Positions 7,783 to 17,876 of a DNA stretch of 64,000 nucleotides are shown here, one piece after another (the first letter of the stretch is position 1; each line of letters begins with the position of its first letter). The translations under genes and the position numbers were made by a program. The notes below the pieces were generated by a model that ran no database searches, was not told the origin of the DNA, and saw only the letters and a program-made list of their open reading frames with translations. This stretch comes from Anaerolineae bacterium (lineage in GTDB: Bacteria > Chloroflexota > Anaerolineae > Promineifilales > Promineifilaceae). The stretch spans positions 310,001 through 374,000 of the forward strand of contig JAUIAP010000004.1 in the NCBI GenBank assembly GCA_030425205.1, read 5' to 3'.

Positions 7783-8631
7783 ATGGCAGCAATTCATCCA
7801 TCAATGTTTGGCAGTGACACCGACCTTTTAGCTGTTGAAGAGCTAATCATCCAATTGGGTGACGCTTCCCCATACACGCACAAATTAAATCAACTAATCG
7901 TGACAATCGGCCGAGAAAATGGCAACGACATCACGCTTAAAGAAGGTGGCATTTCACGCCATCATGCCCGCATGGAGTGGCGTAGCGGCGTTTGGTATGT
8001 TACCGATCTTGCCAGCACGAACGGCTCCTGGATGGATGAAAATAAGTTAGAAGCCCATCGGCCATATCCTTGGTCATTTGGGGCGGTACTGACCGTTGGC
8101 GACTACACCTTAGAGCTGCGCCAACAGGAGCCAGAGATTCCTGATATGACGGAATTTCTGTTGCCAGATGAAATTGATGAAGAGGTGCAGAGTCTGCGGG
8201 CTTTTTACAGTCAACCACCAGAGCGACATAAGGTGCGCGATCCATTTACATTTGGAATTTGGCCGGCTAAGGCGACACACAATGGCAAGGTCATAGTCGC
8301 CATTCAAAACGAAGGGAATGCATCTTGTCGCTATCATGTAACGGCAAGTGGCGATCAAGCGGTTGGCTTTACGCAAGACCAATGGACGCTCGAAATTCCC
8401 GCTGGAACGGAAAAGCGGTTCGCATTTTTGGTTCATGCCAAGCAGCGGCCGCTCTTTGGTGAAAAACAGACCCGTCCCTTCCAGGTGCATGTGGTGTCTG
8501 AAAATGAAGAAACCGAAACGGCTGTTGCCACAGTGGCTGTCGATGCCCGTATCTCAACTGGAATGCTTGCACTGTGCTTTCTATTTCTGATATTGACCGT
8601 CACAGGGTTTGTTGCCACGTTTGGATTTTAA
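7783..8631 (+). CDS. Tail-anchored FHA-domain protein (first of three paralogues)
   Basis: A 282-residue protein. An FHA domain spans about residues 35-110, with the phosphothreonine-binding elements IGRENGND (42), SRHHARM (58) and ASTNGS (76). An Ig-like module follows (about 165-250), then a single membrane helix (about 260-280) at the very C-terminus. There is no signal peptide, so it should be tail-anchored with the FHA domain in the cytoplasm, where it would bind phosphorylated partners of Ser/Thr kinases. It has one Ig-like module where its two downstream paralogues have two. The start at 7783 is set by AAGAGG. The second paralogue begins 19 bases after its stop. Confidence 0.8.
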   Translation: MAAIHPSMFGSDTDLLAVEELIIQLGDASPYTHKLNQLIVTIGRENGNDITLKEGGISRHHARMEWRSGVWYVTDLASTNGSWMDENKLEAHRPYPWSFGAVLTVGDYTLELRQQEPEIPDMTEFLLPDEIDEEVQSLRAFYSQPPERHKVRDPFTFGIWPAKATHNGKVIVAIQNEGNASCRYHVTASGDQAVGFTQDQWTLEIPAGTEKRFAFLVHAKQRPLFGEKQTRPFQVHVVSENEETETAVATVAVDARISTGMLALCFLFLILTVTGFVATFGF

Positions 8632-8650
8632 GGAAAAGAGGTAAGCGATC

Positions 8651-9835
8651 ATGGAATTTGCAATGCCAATGAACTCATATCAAAATGGTCATCACGTCGG
8701 GCTGTTGGCGGAAACGCACACAGACGTTTTGACCGTGATCGGCAAAGATGATATACCGCGTGATTTCCCGTTGGATAGCGACACCATCTCAATCGGCCGA
8801 GCACACGACAACGATATTGTGCTAAATGATTACGCCATTTCGCGTTTTCATCTGCGCATGGATCGGACAGAGGACGGATGGGAAGTAACGGACTTGAACA
8901 GCACAAACGGTGCGCTGATTGGCGGCAAACGGTTACTCCCAAATCAGGGAATGGCGTGGAACGTGGTCGATCCGATGTTGGCTGGTCCATTCGAGTTGCG
9001 CTGGCGACGCTTTGAACATGATGCATTGCGCAACTCGACGATTGTCATGAATGTGCCGAGCAAGGCGATGGTGGATGAGCAAAACGAAGTCTCGACCAGC
9101 AACGAGTATGTCGAGTTGGGCGCACAAATTGACAGAGATGATTTGCTGCCCGGCGAGTCGGCAATGGTTGAGTTGACGCTGCTAAGTCTAGGCGTCTCGA
9201 CGGATGACTTTGTGTTGGAAGTTGAAGGTGTGCCATCTGAATGGGTGCGTTTGGCCGAACCATTTGTACGCCTCCCACCGACAGAAATTCAGAAGAGCCA
9301 CTTCACAATCACGATACCACATACGGGGATGGCTGTGCGTGGCGACTATTCGGTGCGCGTCCATTTGCGCTCAACAACGACAATGCGTGCAGCAGCAATG
9401 GACGAGGTTCATTTTAGAATCAAGGAAGCGCATGGCGTTGAGATGAGTGTCCGACAGGTCGCCCACAAGTCTGGTGTCTTGTGTGATGTGTTGTTGAAGA
9501 ATGAGGGAAATTCGGCCGATTTCTATACCCTCGCCGTCAACAGCTATAGCGACAAGATTCACTTCAATGCGCGTCAATGGAAGCTCGCCCTCACACCACA
9601 CACGGGGGATCAGGTACGCATCCTAATCTCTCCCACCAAGCGTAAGTGGTTTGGCGATGTCGATCAAATTCCCTACTCGTTACACGTCTCGTCAGAAAGC
9701 GGATTACAACGCAATCACGAAGGATATGTGGACATCCAACCGCTCTTAGACCTCCAAACGGTCGTGCTTTCATTCTTGGTAGTTGCTGGCATTGCTGGCT
9801 TGGTCTGGTTAATTCTCTTTTTATTGATGGGCTAA
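8651..9835 (+). CDS. Tail-anchored FHA-domain protein (second paralogue)
   Basis: A 394-residue protein with an FHA domain (IGRAHDND at 48-55, SRFHLRM at 64-70, NSTNG at 83-87). Two tandem Ig-like/NEW3-type modules follow; the first contains VEGVPSEWVRL and the second begins near LLKNEGNSADFY. A C-terminal membrane helix spans about 370-392. The domain order equals that of the flanking genes, so the set arose by tandem duplication. In the phosphopeptide-binding motif the usual SxxH His is present (SRFH). The ATG at 8651 follows AAAAGAGG. Partners are unknown; no Ser/Thr kinase gene of the Hanks type lies in the window. Confidence 0.8.
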   Translation: MEFAMPMNSYQNGHHVGLLAETHTDVLTVIGKDDIPRDFPLDSDTISIGRAHDNDIVLNDYAISRFHLRMDRTEDGWEVTDLNSTNGALIGGKRLLPNQGMAWNVVDPMLAGPFELRWRRFEHDALRNSTIVMNVPSKAMVDEQNEVSTSNEYVELGAQIDRDDLLPGESAMVELTLLSLGVSTDDFVLEVEGVPSEWVRLAEPFVRLPPTEIQKSHFTITIPHTGMAVRGDYSVRVHLRSTTTMRAAAMDEVHFRIKEAHGVEMSVRQVAHKSGVLCDVLLKNEGNSADFYTLAVNSYSDKIHFNARQWKLALTPHTGDQVRILISPTKRKWFGDVDQIPYSLHVSSESGLQRNHEGYVDIQPLLDLQTVVLSFLVVAGIAGLVWLILFLLMG

Positions 9836-9887
9836 GTACTTTGTTTGACCCGATTTAGGGTATCGCGGCTATGAGTAAGGTGAATCG

Positions 9888-11036
9888 ATGATGGACGCAA
9901 TTGGCACGCTATCACAACCGTTGGACAATGTACAGTGTATGGATGAACTGATTCTCACCCGCCGTGACACGGCTCCCGAATTTCTGACGCTCGACAAAGA
10001 AACCCTCATCATCGGGCGTGACGAAGAAAATGATATTTCGCTGGAAGGGCAAGCCGTTTCACGCGAACATGCTCGCCTCAACAAGCGCGGTGATGCATGG
10101 TATGTCACAGATTTGGGCAGCACCAACGGCAGCTATCTTGGTGGGACAAAGCTGGAAGCCAATACGGAACGGGAGTGGTTGTCAGGTCATCCGCTACAAA
10201 TTGGGGCTTTTACGCTGCAATGGCAGTCACAACAGGATGTGAAGGGCGCACAAACGCTTGTCCTCATGCCCGACCAAATCGAACCACTCAATAAAATTTT
10301 ACAGCCGCATTCAGATGACACGCTCAACATCGTTCTCGATAGTTATGCATTGACCCTTGCGCCCGGTTCATCAGGCACATTGCAAATCGGTCTTTTAAGC
10401 AGTGAGCAGCGCACAAAACAACTCGTTGTCGAAGTGGAAGGTGTGCCAGAAAATTGGGTCGAAATATCACAGCCAACCGTTACGTTACTCCCCAAAAAAC
10501 ATCAGTCAATCAAGATAACCTTTAATCTCCCCACTGGTGGCTCGTTGCACGCCGCAAAACGTCGCTTTACGATTGCGCTGCGCAACACGCAGGAGATGCA
10601 ATATAGCAACAGCGTTTCGGGTACGCTGAACATTATGGCGCAGCGGGAATTTGACCTGCAACTTGTACCGACTGATCTCGTCAATGCGGGAACGGCGGAA
10701 TTAATTATTACCAACCAGGGGAACGTCTCGACTGAATATCAGGTGAAGCGTGAACCGATCGGGCGAGAAATTAAAGTGTCGGGTGATGTGTGGGATGTTG
10801 CACTGATGCCAGCCACAAAGATGAATTTGTGGTTTGCAATTTCGGCCGAAAAACGCCCCATCGTCGGCTCCACCTTCACACAATCCTACAAGCTAACCGT
10901 CACCGACACAGAAAGCACGACTAAATCGGTCACGGGTGAGCTGACGGTTAAACCGCGCATTCCCGCGTGGCTCGTTGGGCTTATTGTGATCGCCTTGACA
11001 ATCATATTAGTCGCCATGCTGCTGCGCTATTTATAA
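9888..11036 (+). CDS. Tail-anchored FHA-domain protein (third paralogue)
   Basis: A 382-residue protein with the same layout: FHA domain (IGRDEEND at 42-49, SREHARL at 58-64, GSTNGS at 77-82), two Ig-like modules (VEGVPENWVEI; IITNQGNVSTEYQV) and a C-terminal membrane helix (about 360-381). Two ATG codons lie in tandem at 9888 and 9891. Here the conserved IGR codons read ATC GGG CGT, whereas the two upstream paralogues use ATC GGC CGA and so carry the TCGGCCGA octamer at that point. The gene ends 14 bases from the convergent rdgB. Confidence 0.8.
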   Translation: MMDAIGTLSQPLDNVQCMDELILTRRDTAPEFLTLDKETLIIGRDEENDISLEGQAVSREHARLNKRGDAWYVTDLGSTNGSYLGGTKLEANTEREWLSGHPLQIGAFTLQWQSQQDVKGAQTLVLMPDQIEPLNKILQPHSDDTLNIVLDSYALTLAPGSSGTLQIGLLSSEQRTKQLVVEVEGVPENWVEISQPTVTLLPKKHQSIKITFNLPTGGSLHAAKRRFTIALRNTQEMQYSNSVSGTLNIMAQREFDLQLVPTDLVNAGTAELIITNQGNVSTEYQVKREPIGREIKVSGDVWDVALMPATKMNLWFAISAEKRPIVGSTFTQSYKLTVTDTESTTKSVTGELTVKPRIPAWLVGLIVIALTIILVAMLLRYL

Positions 11037-11050
11037 ACGCATCGTCACAT

Positions 11051-11650
11051 TTACTGTCTCAAAGAGCTAATAATTTCTGGCAATATGGCGCGCACCGCTT
11101 GCCCGCGATGCGATATCTGATTCTTGGGCAACTTGTCCATCTGAGCAAACGTGATCCCATGCTCAGGTAAATAAAAAATCGGATCGTAGCCAAATCCACC
11201 AGCCCCCGCTATCGTCTGCGCGATTTCACCCTCACAGACACCCTCCTTCACGCTCACAACCTCACCTTCCCCATTCGCCAGCACAATCGCACAGCGGAAA
11301 CGCGCCGAACGTTGCGCACCTTCTAACCCATCAAGTTTGTCCAGCACAAGTGCCATGCGCTCTGTTTGGGTCAACTCTGCACCGCCATAGCGAGCTGTGT
11401 AAACGCCGGGCTCGCCGTTGAGCGCGTCGATCTGCAAACCTGAATCGTCGGCCAGCGTCGTTAAGCCAGTTGCCTGCGCATATTGCACCGCTTTGAGACG
11501 CGCATTAGCTTCAAATGTTGTGCCAGTTTCTTCCACGTCGAAAGTAACGCCTGCTTCGTCGAGGCCGATCACGTCGATGCCTTCGGCCGCAAGCAGCGCA
11601 TTCAACTCCTTAATTTTGCCTTTGTTGTGGGTTGCGATCAGTAATTTCAT
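11051..11650 (-). CDS. rdgB: RdgB/HAM1 family non-canonical purine NTP pyrophosphatase
   Basis: A 199-residue enzyme that hydrolyses XTP, dITP and ITP to monophosphates and so keeps deaminated purines out of DNA and RNA. Motifs: ATHNKGKIKEL at the N-terminus, TLADDSGLQID, GEPGVYTARYGG, GGFGYDPIFYLPEHG and KNQISHRGQA. Length is normal for the family. ATG 11650 overlaps the stop of the upstream DUF402 gene (ATGA), so the two are translationally coupled; a start six codons earlier is less likely. Confidence 0.92.
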   Translation of the reverse strand: MKLLIATHNKGKIKELNALLAAEGIDVIGLDEAGVTFDVEETGTTFEANARLKAVQYAQATGLTTLADDSGLQIDALNGEPGVYTARYGGAELTQTERMALVLDKLDGLEGAQRSARFRCAIVLANGEGEVVSVKEGVCEGEIAQTIAGAGGFGYDPIFYLPEHGITFAQMDKLPKNQISHRGQAVRAILPEIISSLRQ

Positions 11651-12162
11651 TGCTCTATTTTTGTCCATTTACCTAAAAAATCATCGTTGAATGGAAATTG
11701 TCGACTTGTGACTAATTTTTTTGCCAACTCAATGCCGTCATGCGCATTTTGTATCGCCTGTTCAGAATACCCCATGCTGACTCTATGTTGGGCAAACGTA
11801 TCTTCATCTTGCAACCACCAAGAGAAGTCTGATTCAACAATGATATCAAGATCGAGATCAACAAATGTGATGGTTTGGTCGGTTTGTATGGCGGGTAAGG
11901 CAGCATCACATTTCGCTTGCAGAAAATGTCCCGCGTCATCAAAACAGAGCAGGACAGATAGCGGCTCGACGAGGTTAAGACAGTGAACAAAGAGATGATC
12001 TGCTTGCGCAATCTGACCGTCTTCAAATTTGTTGTGGTGGATGGGGTGATGTAGAACGATGCGCCAGTTGGAATCGGCCGATTTCACCAACTCCCCTTCC
12101 CACTCTGATTTGACTTCCCCGTTAAACTTTGTTTTCTGAACAACTATATCGCCTTTCATCAT
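11647..12162 (-). CDS. DUF402 family protein
   Basis: A 171-residue protein resembling the DUF402/FomD-like family, with FVDLDLDIIVESD followed by LQDEDTFAQHR. The acidic residues in these motifs are expected to bind a metal; some family members hydrolyse nucleoside diphosphates or related phosphates. The basic first strand (VVQKTKFNG) also fits. It sits directly upstream of and overlaps rdgB, so a nucleotide-related housekeeping role is plausible but unproven. Tandem ATG codons at 12162 and 12157 leave the exact start open. Confidence 0.7.
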   Translation of the reverse strand: MMKGDIVVQKTKFNGEVKSEWEGELVKSADSNWRIVLHHPIHHNKFEDGQIAQADHLFVHCLNLVEPLSVLLCFDDAGHFLQAKCDAALPAIQTDQTITFVDLDLDIIVESDFSWWLQDEDTFAQHRVSMGYSEQAIQNAHDGIELAKKLVTSRQFPFNDDFLGKWTKIEQ

Positions 12163-12296
12163 AAATCAATCCGTCGATGCTCTCATCATCAGTGCAAGCA
12201 CGCTTCATACAAATGCGCTCCCTAACGTACCAAGGCGCATGGCATTATACTAATTCGCCTGTGCGCGAACCATTTCCAAGGTCAACTTACTTTCTC

Positions 12297-15200
12297 TCAA
12301 GCCGCGTGCCGAAGCTGCTCAAAATAGTCACCTAATCGCTCTAACGTGTGGACGAGTTGCAGTTGCAGTTCGTTGGTTGGCAGATTGGGCGTGAGCCAAA
12401 TGGCCGACTTGCTCACACGCACATCGCCACCCAAGAAACGCTGCATTGAGGCACGATCCATGTGCTCCAAATCCATTTTGATGCGGACTTGGCCTCTGTC
12501 GCTGACGATGGTAGGTGCGCCAGCGCGTGTTGCGAGGACTTTAACGCGCAGCGAGTAAAGCAGATTATCGACAGGATCAGGCAAGCCGCCAAAACGATCT
12601 GTCAATTCGGAAGCCATTTCGCCGATCTCTTCAAGCGTTTCAAGGCCAGCCATGCGTCGATAGAGCCGCAAACGCAGGTTGGCATCCGGGATAAAATCGG
12701 TTGGGATGTAGGCGGGAACAGGGAGGTCAATAGTGACGGCATCGGGAATTTCGGCCGAAATCCGTACCCCTTCTTTGCCCATCTTGCGCGACTTGACGGC
12801 ACGCGCCAACATGCGCGTATACAAATCAAACCCAACGCCCGCAATATGTCCACTTTGACCACCGCCGAGCAGCTCTCCCGCCCCACGAATCTCAAGATCG
12901 CGCATGGCAATCGAGTACCCTGCGCCAAGCTCTTGATGTTCATCCAACGTTTCTAGGCGAGCGCGTGCTTCGGGCGTCAGGCTGCGCCATTTGCGGTGGA
13001 AGAAGTAGGCGTAGGCGCGTTGGGTGCCACGTCCCACCCGACCACGTAGCTGGTATAGTTGCGCGAGTCCGAAGTTTTCGGCGCGATCCACAATCAAGGT
13101 GTTCGCGTTGGGAATATCAATACCGCTTTCGATAATTGTGGTGCAAACGAGTATGTCGATCTCATACGCCTCAAACTGCTTCATCACCTCAGCCAGCACG
13201 CCTTCAGACAGTTGACCATGCCCAATGGCAATCCGTGCTTTTGGCACAAGACTCTCGACATAGCGGTAGACGTTGTTGATCGTCTGGACATGGTTGTGGA
13301 CAAAGAAAATCTGCCCGCCGCGCTCCAATTCGCGCTCAATGGCGCGGCGGATCAACTCATCATCCGATTGCCCGACGTAGGTTTGCACGGGCAAACGATC
13401 TTGGGGAGGCGTGGTGATGATGCTGATGTCGCGGATACCGCTCAGACCCATGTAGAGCGTGCGCGGGATCGGCGTGGCGGTCATCGTCAGCACGTCCACT
13501 TCGGTGCGCAGCTGCTTAAGTTTTTCCTTGTGCGTCACGCCAAAACGCTGCTCTTCATCGATGATGAGCAAGCCCAAATCCTTGAAACCGATGTCGTTTG
13601 AAAGCAGGCGGTGGGTTCCTATGATGATGTCCACTTGACCATCGCGCATATCGCGCAAGATTTGCTGCGCCTCATTGTCGGTCTGGAAGCGTGACAGCAG
13701 CTTGACATTGACAGGGAACGGGAGCAAGCGACGGCTAAACGTATTGTAGTGTTGCTGGGCGAGAACGGTTGTCGGCACGAGCATAGCGACCTGTTTGCCA
13801 TCCATGACTGCCTTAAATGCGGCGCGTAACGCCACTTCCGTTTTGCCAAACCCAACATCGCCGCAAATCAGGCGATCCATGGGAGATGGCTTTTCCATAT
13901 CAGCCTTAACCGCCTCAATCGCGGCGTGTTGATCATCCGTTTCTGTGTAGGGAAATGTCGCTTCGAGTTCAGCTTGCCATTCGGTATCGGCCGAAAACGC
14001 ATGTCCGGGAATCTCCTCCCGTGCTGCATAAAGCTCCAGCAGTTCTTCTGCTAGCTCATTGACCGCCGCTTGCGCGCGCTCTTTCGCCTGTCGCCAGCGC
14101 TTCTCACCGACGCGATGCAACTGCGGCGCACTATTTTCATCCCCAATCCACTTGCTCAGCCGATCCGCATGGTGGACGGGAATGTAGAGCGTGTCGTTGT
14201 TGGCATAATCAATTTGCAGATATTCACGTTTCGTGCCGCCAATTGCACGGGCGACGAGACCGAGATAGCGGCCGATGCCATATTCGATATGGACGATGTG
14301 ATCGCCGGGTTTAATGTCGCTGAAATAGGTTTCGGGCGCGACGGCGCGTTCAAACTTGCGACGACGTGGCGCAGGACGATTCCAGCCAAAAATCTCTGCG
14401 TCCGTCATTAAATGGATAAACGGCCGTCCTTCCTGATTTTCGAGCGTGAACCCTTCGGCAAGCGTGCCGCTGACAAAAGTAAGCGATCCAGCGTCAGGCG
14501 TCACCAACAACGAGTCGCTGGGGCGCACGCGATTGTTTAAGAACTCAATCGACGAGAGGCGCGTCACCCCCTTAAAATCGCGCCACATCTCCATGAGGCG
14601 TTGCGCTTGTCGGCTGACGACAACGACGCGCTCACCAAGCTCTGATGCGCGTTGTAACTGTGTTAGGAAGGGGCGTTCTTGTCCACCATGACGGGGGCCG
14701 GGTTGGATAAAATCGGCCGAAATTGGCGGCTCATCTGCCGTCGGCGGCTCTGGCTCTTCGACCATCTCCCCCAGCACCGTCACGCCACGATCTGTCAAAT
14801 CAGCCGCCATGTCATCCCAATTAAAGAGCGGACTCGGAAAGTAGGCCGGGAGCGTCATCTGCTGTCCCGCAATCGCCATCGCCCGTCCTTGCAGTTTTCG
14901 CACACCCGCTTGCAACGCCGCCCAGTCATCGACGACAACCAGCGTATCGCTCGGCAAATAGTCGAGTAGCGAACCCGGTCGTGTGTACATCATCTGCAAA
15001 TAGTATTCGATATATTGGAACGGCTTGCCCTTTTCTAGCTCCTCAATGTCGTCCTGCCACGACGGCAAATCATCCTCTTTCGGCGGTGCCTCCAACGCCA
15101 ACATCTCGCCCACCTTTGCCGCCATGCTCGGCAACGCCTCTCGCGCTGGCGGCACAACAATTTGCGTCACGTCTCCCGCGATGCTGCGCTGCGTCGTCGG

Positions 15201-15854
15201 GTCAAAGTAGCGCAACGTGTCCACTTCGTCACCAAACAACTCGATGCGCACGGGGTACGGTGCGGAGGAGGGATAGATGTCCAAAATACCGCCACGCTGA
15301 CTAAATTGGCAGGGCGCTTCCACCGTCGTCACGCGCTCATAGCCGACTGATTCCCACATGTCCATCGTCTTCTCAAGGTCGATAATTTGGTTGACCTTGA
15401 TCACCCTGAGCGTCGTCAGCAGCGTGCGTTTGGGCAACGTCTTTTGTAATAAGGCACGGGGGGATGCGAGAACAAACGGATTGGTTTTTTGGGCTGGCAG
15501 CAGCGGGTGTTGTCCTGCCATCAGGCGCGTTAACACCGTCATGCGTCCTAGCAGTGCGTCGTCATTCCACGGGGCACGTTCGTAAGGCAACGGGGTCGGC
15601 TCAGGGAAGCGCAACAGCGATGTGCCGGGCGTGAGCCATGCTTCCAGCGCGGTATGCCAGCGCGTGATCGTTTCGTCGTTGGCGGAGATTAGGAGGATGG
15701 ATCGGCCGATTCTCCCATACAACTCCGCTAAAAGCGGTGCACGCACAGACGACGGCAGGTGCAGAACATCCAGATTACCATCGGTCATCTGTGATGACAG
15801 CGCGTCAAAGTGGGGAAGTTGATCGAGGAGGGGAAGAAGGCCAGAAAGATTCAT
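12297..15854 (-). CDS. mfd: Transcription-repair coupling factor Mfd
   Basis: A full-length 1185-residue Mfd, the ATP-driven translocase that removes stalled RNA polymerase at DNA lesions and recruits UvrA. The order is normal: N-terminal UvrB-like part ([11 protein letters not shown]), RNA polymerase-interacting domain ([17 protein letters not shown]), Walker [11 protein letters not shown], the DExx-box region [20 protein letters not shown], helicase motifs VI ([11 protein letters not shown]) and a C-terminal TRCF domain ([13 protein letters not shown]). The ATG at 15854 overlaps the stop of the small membrane-protein gene upstream (ATGA). Confidence 0.97.
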   Translation of the reverse strand: MNLSGLLPLLDQLPHFDALSSQMTDGNLDVLHLPSSVRAPLLAELYGRIGRSILLISANDETITRWHTALEAWLTPGTSLLRFPEPTPLPYERAPWNDDALLGRMTVLTRLMAGQHPLLPAQKTNPFVLASPRALLQKTLPKRTLLTTLRVIKVNQIIDLEKTMDMWESVGYERVTTVEAPCQFSQRGGILDIYPSSAPYPVRIELFGDEVDTLRYFDPTTQRSIAGDVTQIVVPPAREALPSMAAKVGEMLALEAPPKEDDLPSWQDDIEELEKGKPFQYIEYYLQMMYTRPGSLLDYLPSDTLVVVDDWAALQAGVRKLQGRAMAIAGQQMTLPAYFPSPLFNWDDMAADLTDRGVTVLGEMVEEPEPPTADEPPISADFIQPGPRHGGQERPFLTQLQRASELGERVVVVSRQAQRLMEMWRDFKGVTRLSSIEFLNNRVRPSDSLLVTPDAGSLTFVSGTLAEGFTLENQEGRPFIHLMTDAEIFGWNRPAPRRRKFERAVAPETYFSDIKPGDHIVHIEYGIGRYLGLVARAIGGTKREYLQIDYANNDTLYIPVHHADRLSKWIGDENSAPQLHRVGEKRWRQAKERAQAAVNELAEELLELYAAREEIPGHAFSADTEWQAELEATFPYTETDDQHAAIEAVKADMEKPSPMDRLICGDVGFGKTEVALRAAFKAVMDGKQVAMLVPTTVLAQQHYNTFSRRLLPFPVNVKLLSRFQTDNEAQQILRDMRDGQVDIIIGTHRLLSNDIGFKDLGLLIIDEEQRFGVTHKEKLKQLRTEVDVLTMTATPIPRTLYMGLSGIRDISIITTPPQDRLPVQTYVGQSDDELIRRAIERELERGGQIFFVHNHVQTINNVYRYVESLVPKARIAIGHGQLSEGVLAEVMKQFEAYEIDILVCTTIIESGIDIPNANTLIVDRAENFGLAQLYQLRGRVGRGTQRAYAYFFHRKWRSLTPEARARLETLDEHQELGAGYSIAMRDLEIRGAGELLGGGQSGHIAGVGFDLYTRMLARAVKSRKMGKEGVRISAEIPDAVTIDLPVPAYIPTDFIPDANLRLRLYRRMAGLETLEEIGEMASELTDRFGGLPDPVDNLLYSLRVKVLATRAGAPTIVSDRGQVRIKMDLEHMDRASMQRFLGGDVRVSKSAIWLTPNLPTNELQLQLVHTLERLGDYFEQLRHAA

Positions 15855-16219
15855 GCTGAAAATGGTCGTTCCGAATAGGTTCGACGGGAAATTACTCGAC
15901 TACCTATTACATAACCTGCAAACAAGAAGAGGGCTAAATTCAACAGGAATAGGTAAAGGCTGAATTCATTTCCCGACCAAGCTGTTGCCGTAAAATAACT
16001 GACAGGGAATCCGTAGTTTATGGGCATATCTGTAACCGCTGGGATTATTGGCTCAGAAATCAGAAATGATGCGACATTGGCGGCAATCCAGCCCGGCATT
16101 AAGATAAAGACCAACAATGCGGGAAAACGGCTCAGGTGAAAGCGACGATAAGCGTACACAACACCAAATGTAACCGTGATAAAACAAAAGCTGCACCAAA
16201 AAAATCCTGTTGACGTCAT
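15851..16219 (-). CDS. Small membrane protein of unknown function
   Basis: A 122-residue protein with three predicted membrane segments (about residues 4-22, 32-54 and 84-106) and a basic C-terminal tail (SRVISRRTYSERPF). I do not recognise a family. The loop between helices 2 and 3 (DMPINYGFPVSYF) would be outside or inside depending on topology. It overlaps mfd by four bases and follows the APH-family gene by two, so it is inside a pth-APH-mfd transcription unit. The tight coupling suggests it is real. Confidence 0.6.
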   Translation of the reverse strand: MTSTGFFWCSFCFITVTFGVVYAYRRFHLSRFPALLVFILMPGWIAANVASFLISEPIIPAVTDMPINYGFPVSYFTATAWSGNEFSLYLFLLNLALFLFAGYVIGSRVISRRTYSERPFSA

Positions 16220-16221
16220 GA

Positions 16222-17136
16222 CTAACCCCTAGACTGCCCAAAATCTTTCATGATCTCTGTCAACATCCGTTGAGCATAGTCCACACCCACGGGATTGGTG
16301 TGTCGGTAATAGGGAATGAAAATAACCGCTTGCGACATTGCATGTCCACGTCCACGTATCCATGTTGCATCATCCACATCGAGTGCAGCGCGGAACACCT
16401 CGCGGCTTTCCCCTGCAAACAAGCTCCACGCGATCATCAAATCACACGTCGGGTCGCCGACGGCCAAGCCACTAAAATCAATGACCGCATTCAGTTTGCC
16501 ATCTTCAAACAGCAGATTCCCGATCAACAAATCGCCATGATACCAGACAGGCTCACCTTCCCACTCACCAGCGTCAAGCGCAGCTTCCCACACGGCAAGC
16601 GCACGATTAGCGTCGATCAAATCGCCCATTGCCACAATTGCGGCGCGGGTCGCCTCGTCACGCATTTTCAATGATGCACCGCGCGAATTTGCTCCTGCAC
16701 GTGGCGCATCGGTCGTGTCGATTTGCTGCAACGCTATTATAAATTGCGCTAAATCGGATGCCGCTTGACATGGATCTGCTACGCGGTCAACTGTCAAGTT
16801 CTCACCCTTAATCCATCGGTAGACCGCCCACTCATACGGGTAAAGATTATTCGGCCGACCGCGCACGATTGGCTGTGGAATCGTCAACGGCAACTGTGGT
16901 GCCAGTTTGGGCATCCAGCGAAATTCCTTCTCGATTTGCCCCAATGCCCAATTGATACGCGGGAGCCGCACCGCCATTTCTGAACCAAGTCGATAAATCG
17001 CGTTGTCAGTGCCTGACGAGGCGACTCGCCGGATAGGCAAATCTGACCACTGTGGAAACTGTGCTGTCAGTAGTTCACGCACGAGGTCAGCATTGGTGCT
17101 GACCTCATCAGCGTGCATCTTTTTTACGACTTCCAT
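16222..17136 (-). CDS. Aminoglycoside phosphotransferase (APH) family kinase
   Basis: A 304-residue APH-fold kinase. The catalytic loop reads WYHGDLLIGNLL (HGD with the downstream Asn) and the metal site reads AVIDFSGLAVGDPTCDL. The N-terminal lobe has ASSGTDNAIYRLG, a glycine-rich loop equivalent. Members phosphorylate aminoglycosides, macrolides, choline or other small alcohols, so resistance should not be assumed. GAGGG ten bases upstream supports the ATG at 17136. Pth lies 12 bases upstream on the same strand. Confidence 0.8.
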   Translation of the reverse strand: MEVVKKMHADEVSTNADLVRELLTAQFPQWSDLPIRRVASSGTDNAIYRLGSEMAVRLPRINWALGQIEKEFRWMPKLAPQLPLTIPQPIVRGRPNNLYPYEWAVYRWIKGENLTVDRVADPCQAASDLAQFIIALQQIDTTDAPRAGANSRGASLKMRDEATRAAIVAMGDLIDANRALAVWEAALDAGEWEGEPVWYHGDLLIGNLLFEDGKLNAVIDFSGLAVGDPTCDLMIAWSLFAGESREVFRAALDVDDATWIRGRGHAMSQAVIFIPYYRHTNPVGVDYAQRMLTEIMKDFGQSRG

Positions 17137-17148
17137 TCAAGTTTACCC

Positions 17149-17784
17149 TCACAACACTTTATTATGTCGTGACATCGCCATATCAATTCCATCACGCAGC
17201 CATGTTTCGATGGCCTTAACCGTCTCGTCAAGCATGAGGTCAAGCGTGATCTGCTCCTCTTCCCCTTTGAAATCTTGCAGCACCCATGCTTGAACAGGCA
17301 TTCTGCCGGGTGGTCGGTCGATACCTAAACGCACGCGCGGAAATTCCTGTCCAAGGTGATTGATGATCGACTTCATCCCGTTGTGTCCGTTTGCGCCCCC
17401 CTGCGCCCGCAAGCGAATTGTGCCAAACGGCAAATCGAGTTCATCGTAAACAATCAGCACATTTTCAGGCGGGATGTTGTAATACTTCGCCAAAGGGCCG
17501 ATTGAATCGCCGCTGCTGTTCATGAACGTCTGCGGCTTGACGATAATCAACGACTTATCGGCCAGTTTTGTTTTGGCGACGATAGCATTTTGTTCGACCC
17601 GATTTGAGGTGATGCCCAACGATGTGGCAAGACGATCCACCGCCATAAAGCCGATGTTATGGCGGTTGCCACGATATTTTGCGCCGGGATTGCCCAATCC
17701 AGCGACTAAGAACTTTTCATCTGCCATCTCAAACCAAGCCTCATCATGTGTGGGTGAAAATAGATTGCGGAGCCAATTAAACAT
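17149..17784 (-). CDS. pth: Peptidyl-tRNA hydrolase
   Basis: Pth releases peptides from peptidyl-tRNA that has dropped off ribosomes. Motifs: FLVAGLGNPGAKY, RHNIGF with the catalytic His, TFMNSSG, YDELDLPFG, GANGHNGMKSI and RLGIDRPPG. With the ATG at 17784 the protein has 211 residues, about 20 more than typical, because of an N-terminal FNWLRNLF extension. A later ATG at 17727, with GAGG upstream, would give the standard length. I keep the longer form because the extension is amphipathic and in frame, but the start is uncertain. Confidence 0.9.
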   Translation of the reverse strand: MFNWLRNLFSPTHDEAWFEMADEKFLVAGLGNPGAKYRGNRHNIGFMAVDRLATSLGITSNRVEQNAIVAKTKLADKSLIIVKPQTFMNSSGDSIGPLAKYYNIPPENVLIVYDELDLPFGTIRLRAQGGANGHNGMKSIINHLGQEFPRVRLGIDRPPGRMPVQAWVLQDFKGEEEQITLDLMLDETVKAIETWLRDGIDMAMSRHNKVL

Positions 17785-17876
17785 TGTATGCAAACGGGTA
17801 TTCTAGCGCGATTGTCTTAGATTGAGGTTACAAACTAAAGACAACCGTCTACGATGGATACGCAGGTAGAAGTAAT

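Noticed and set aside
13059..13601. A 180-codon plus-strand frame inside mfd
   Set aside because: It is antisense to highly conserved Mfd helicase motifs and has no protein features of its own.
16222..17136. Calling the APH-family gene an antibiotic resistance gene
   Set aside because: The fold covers many small-molecule kinases, and the genomic setting (pth, mfd) is housekeeping.
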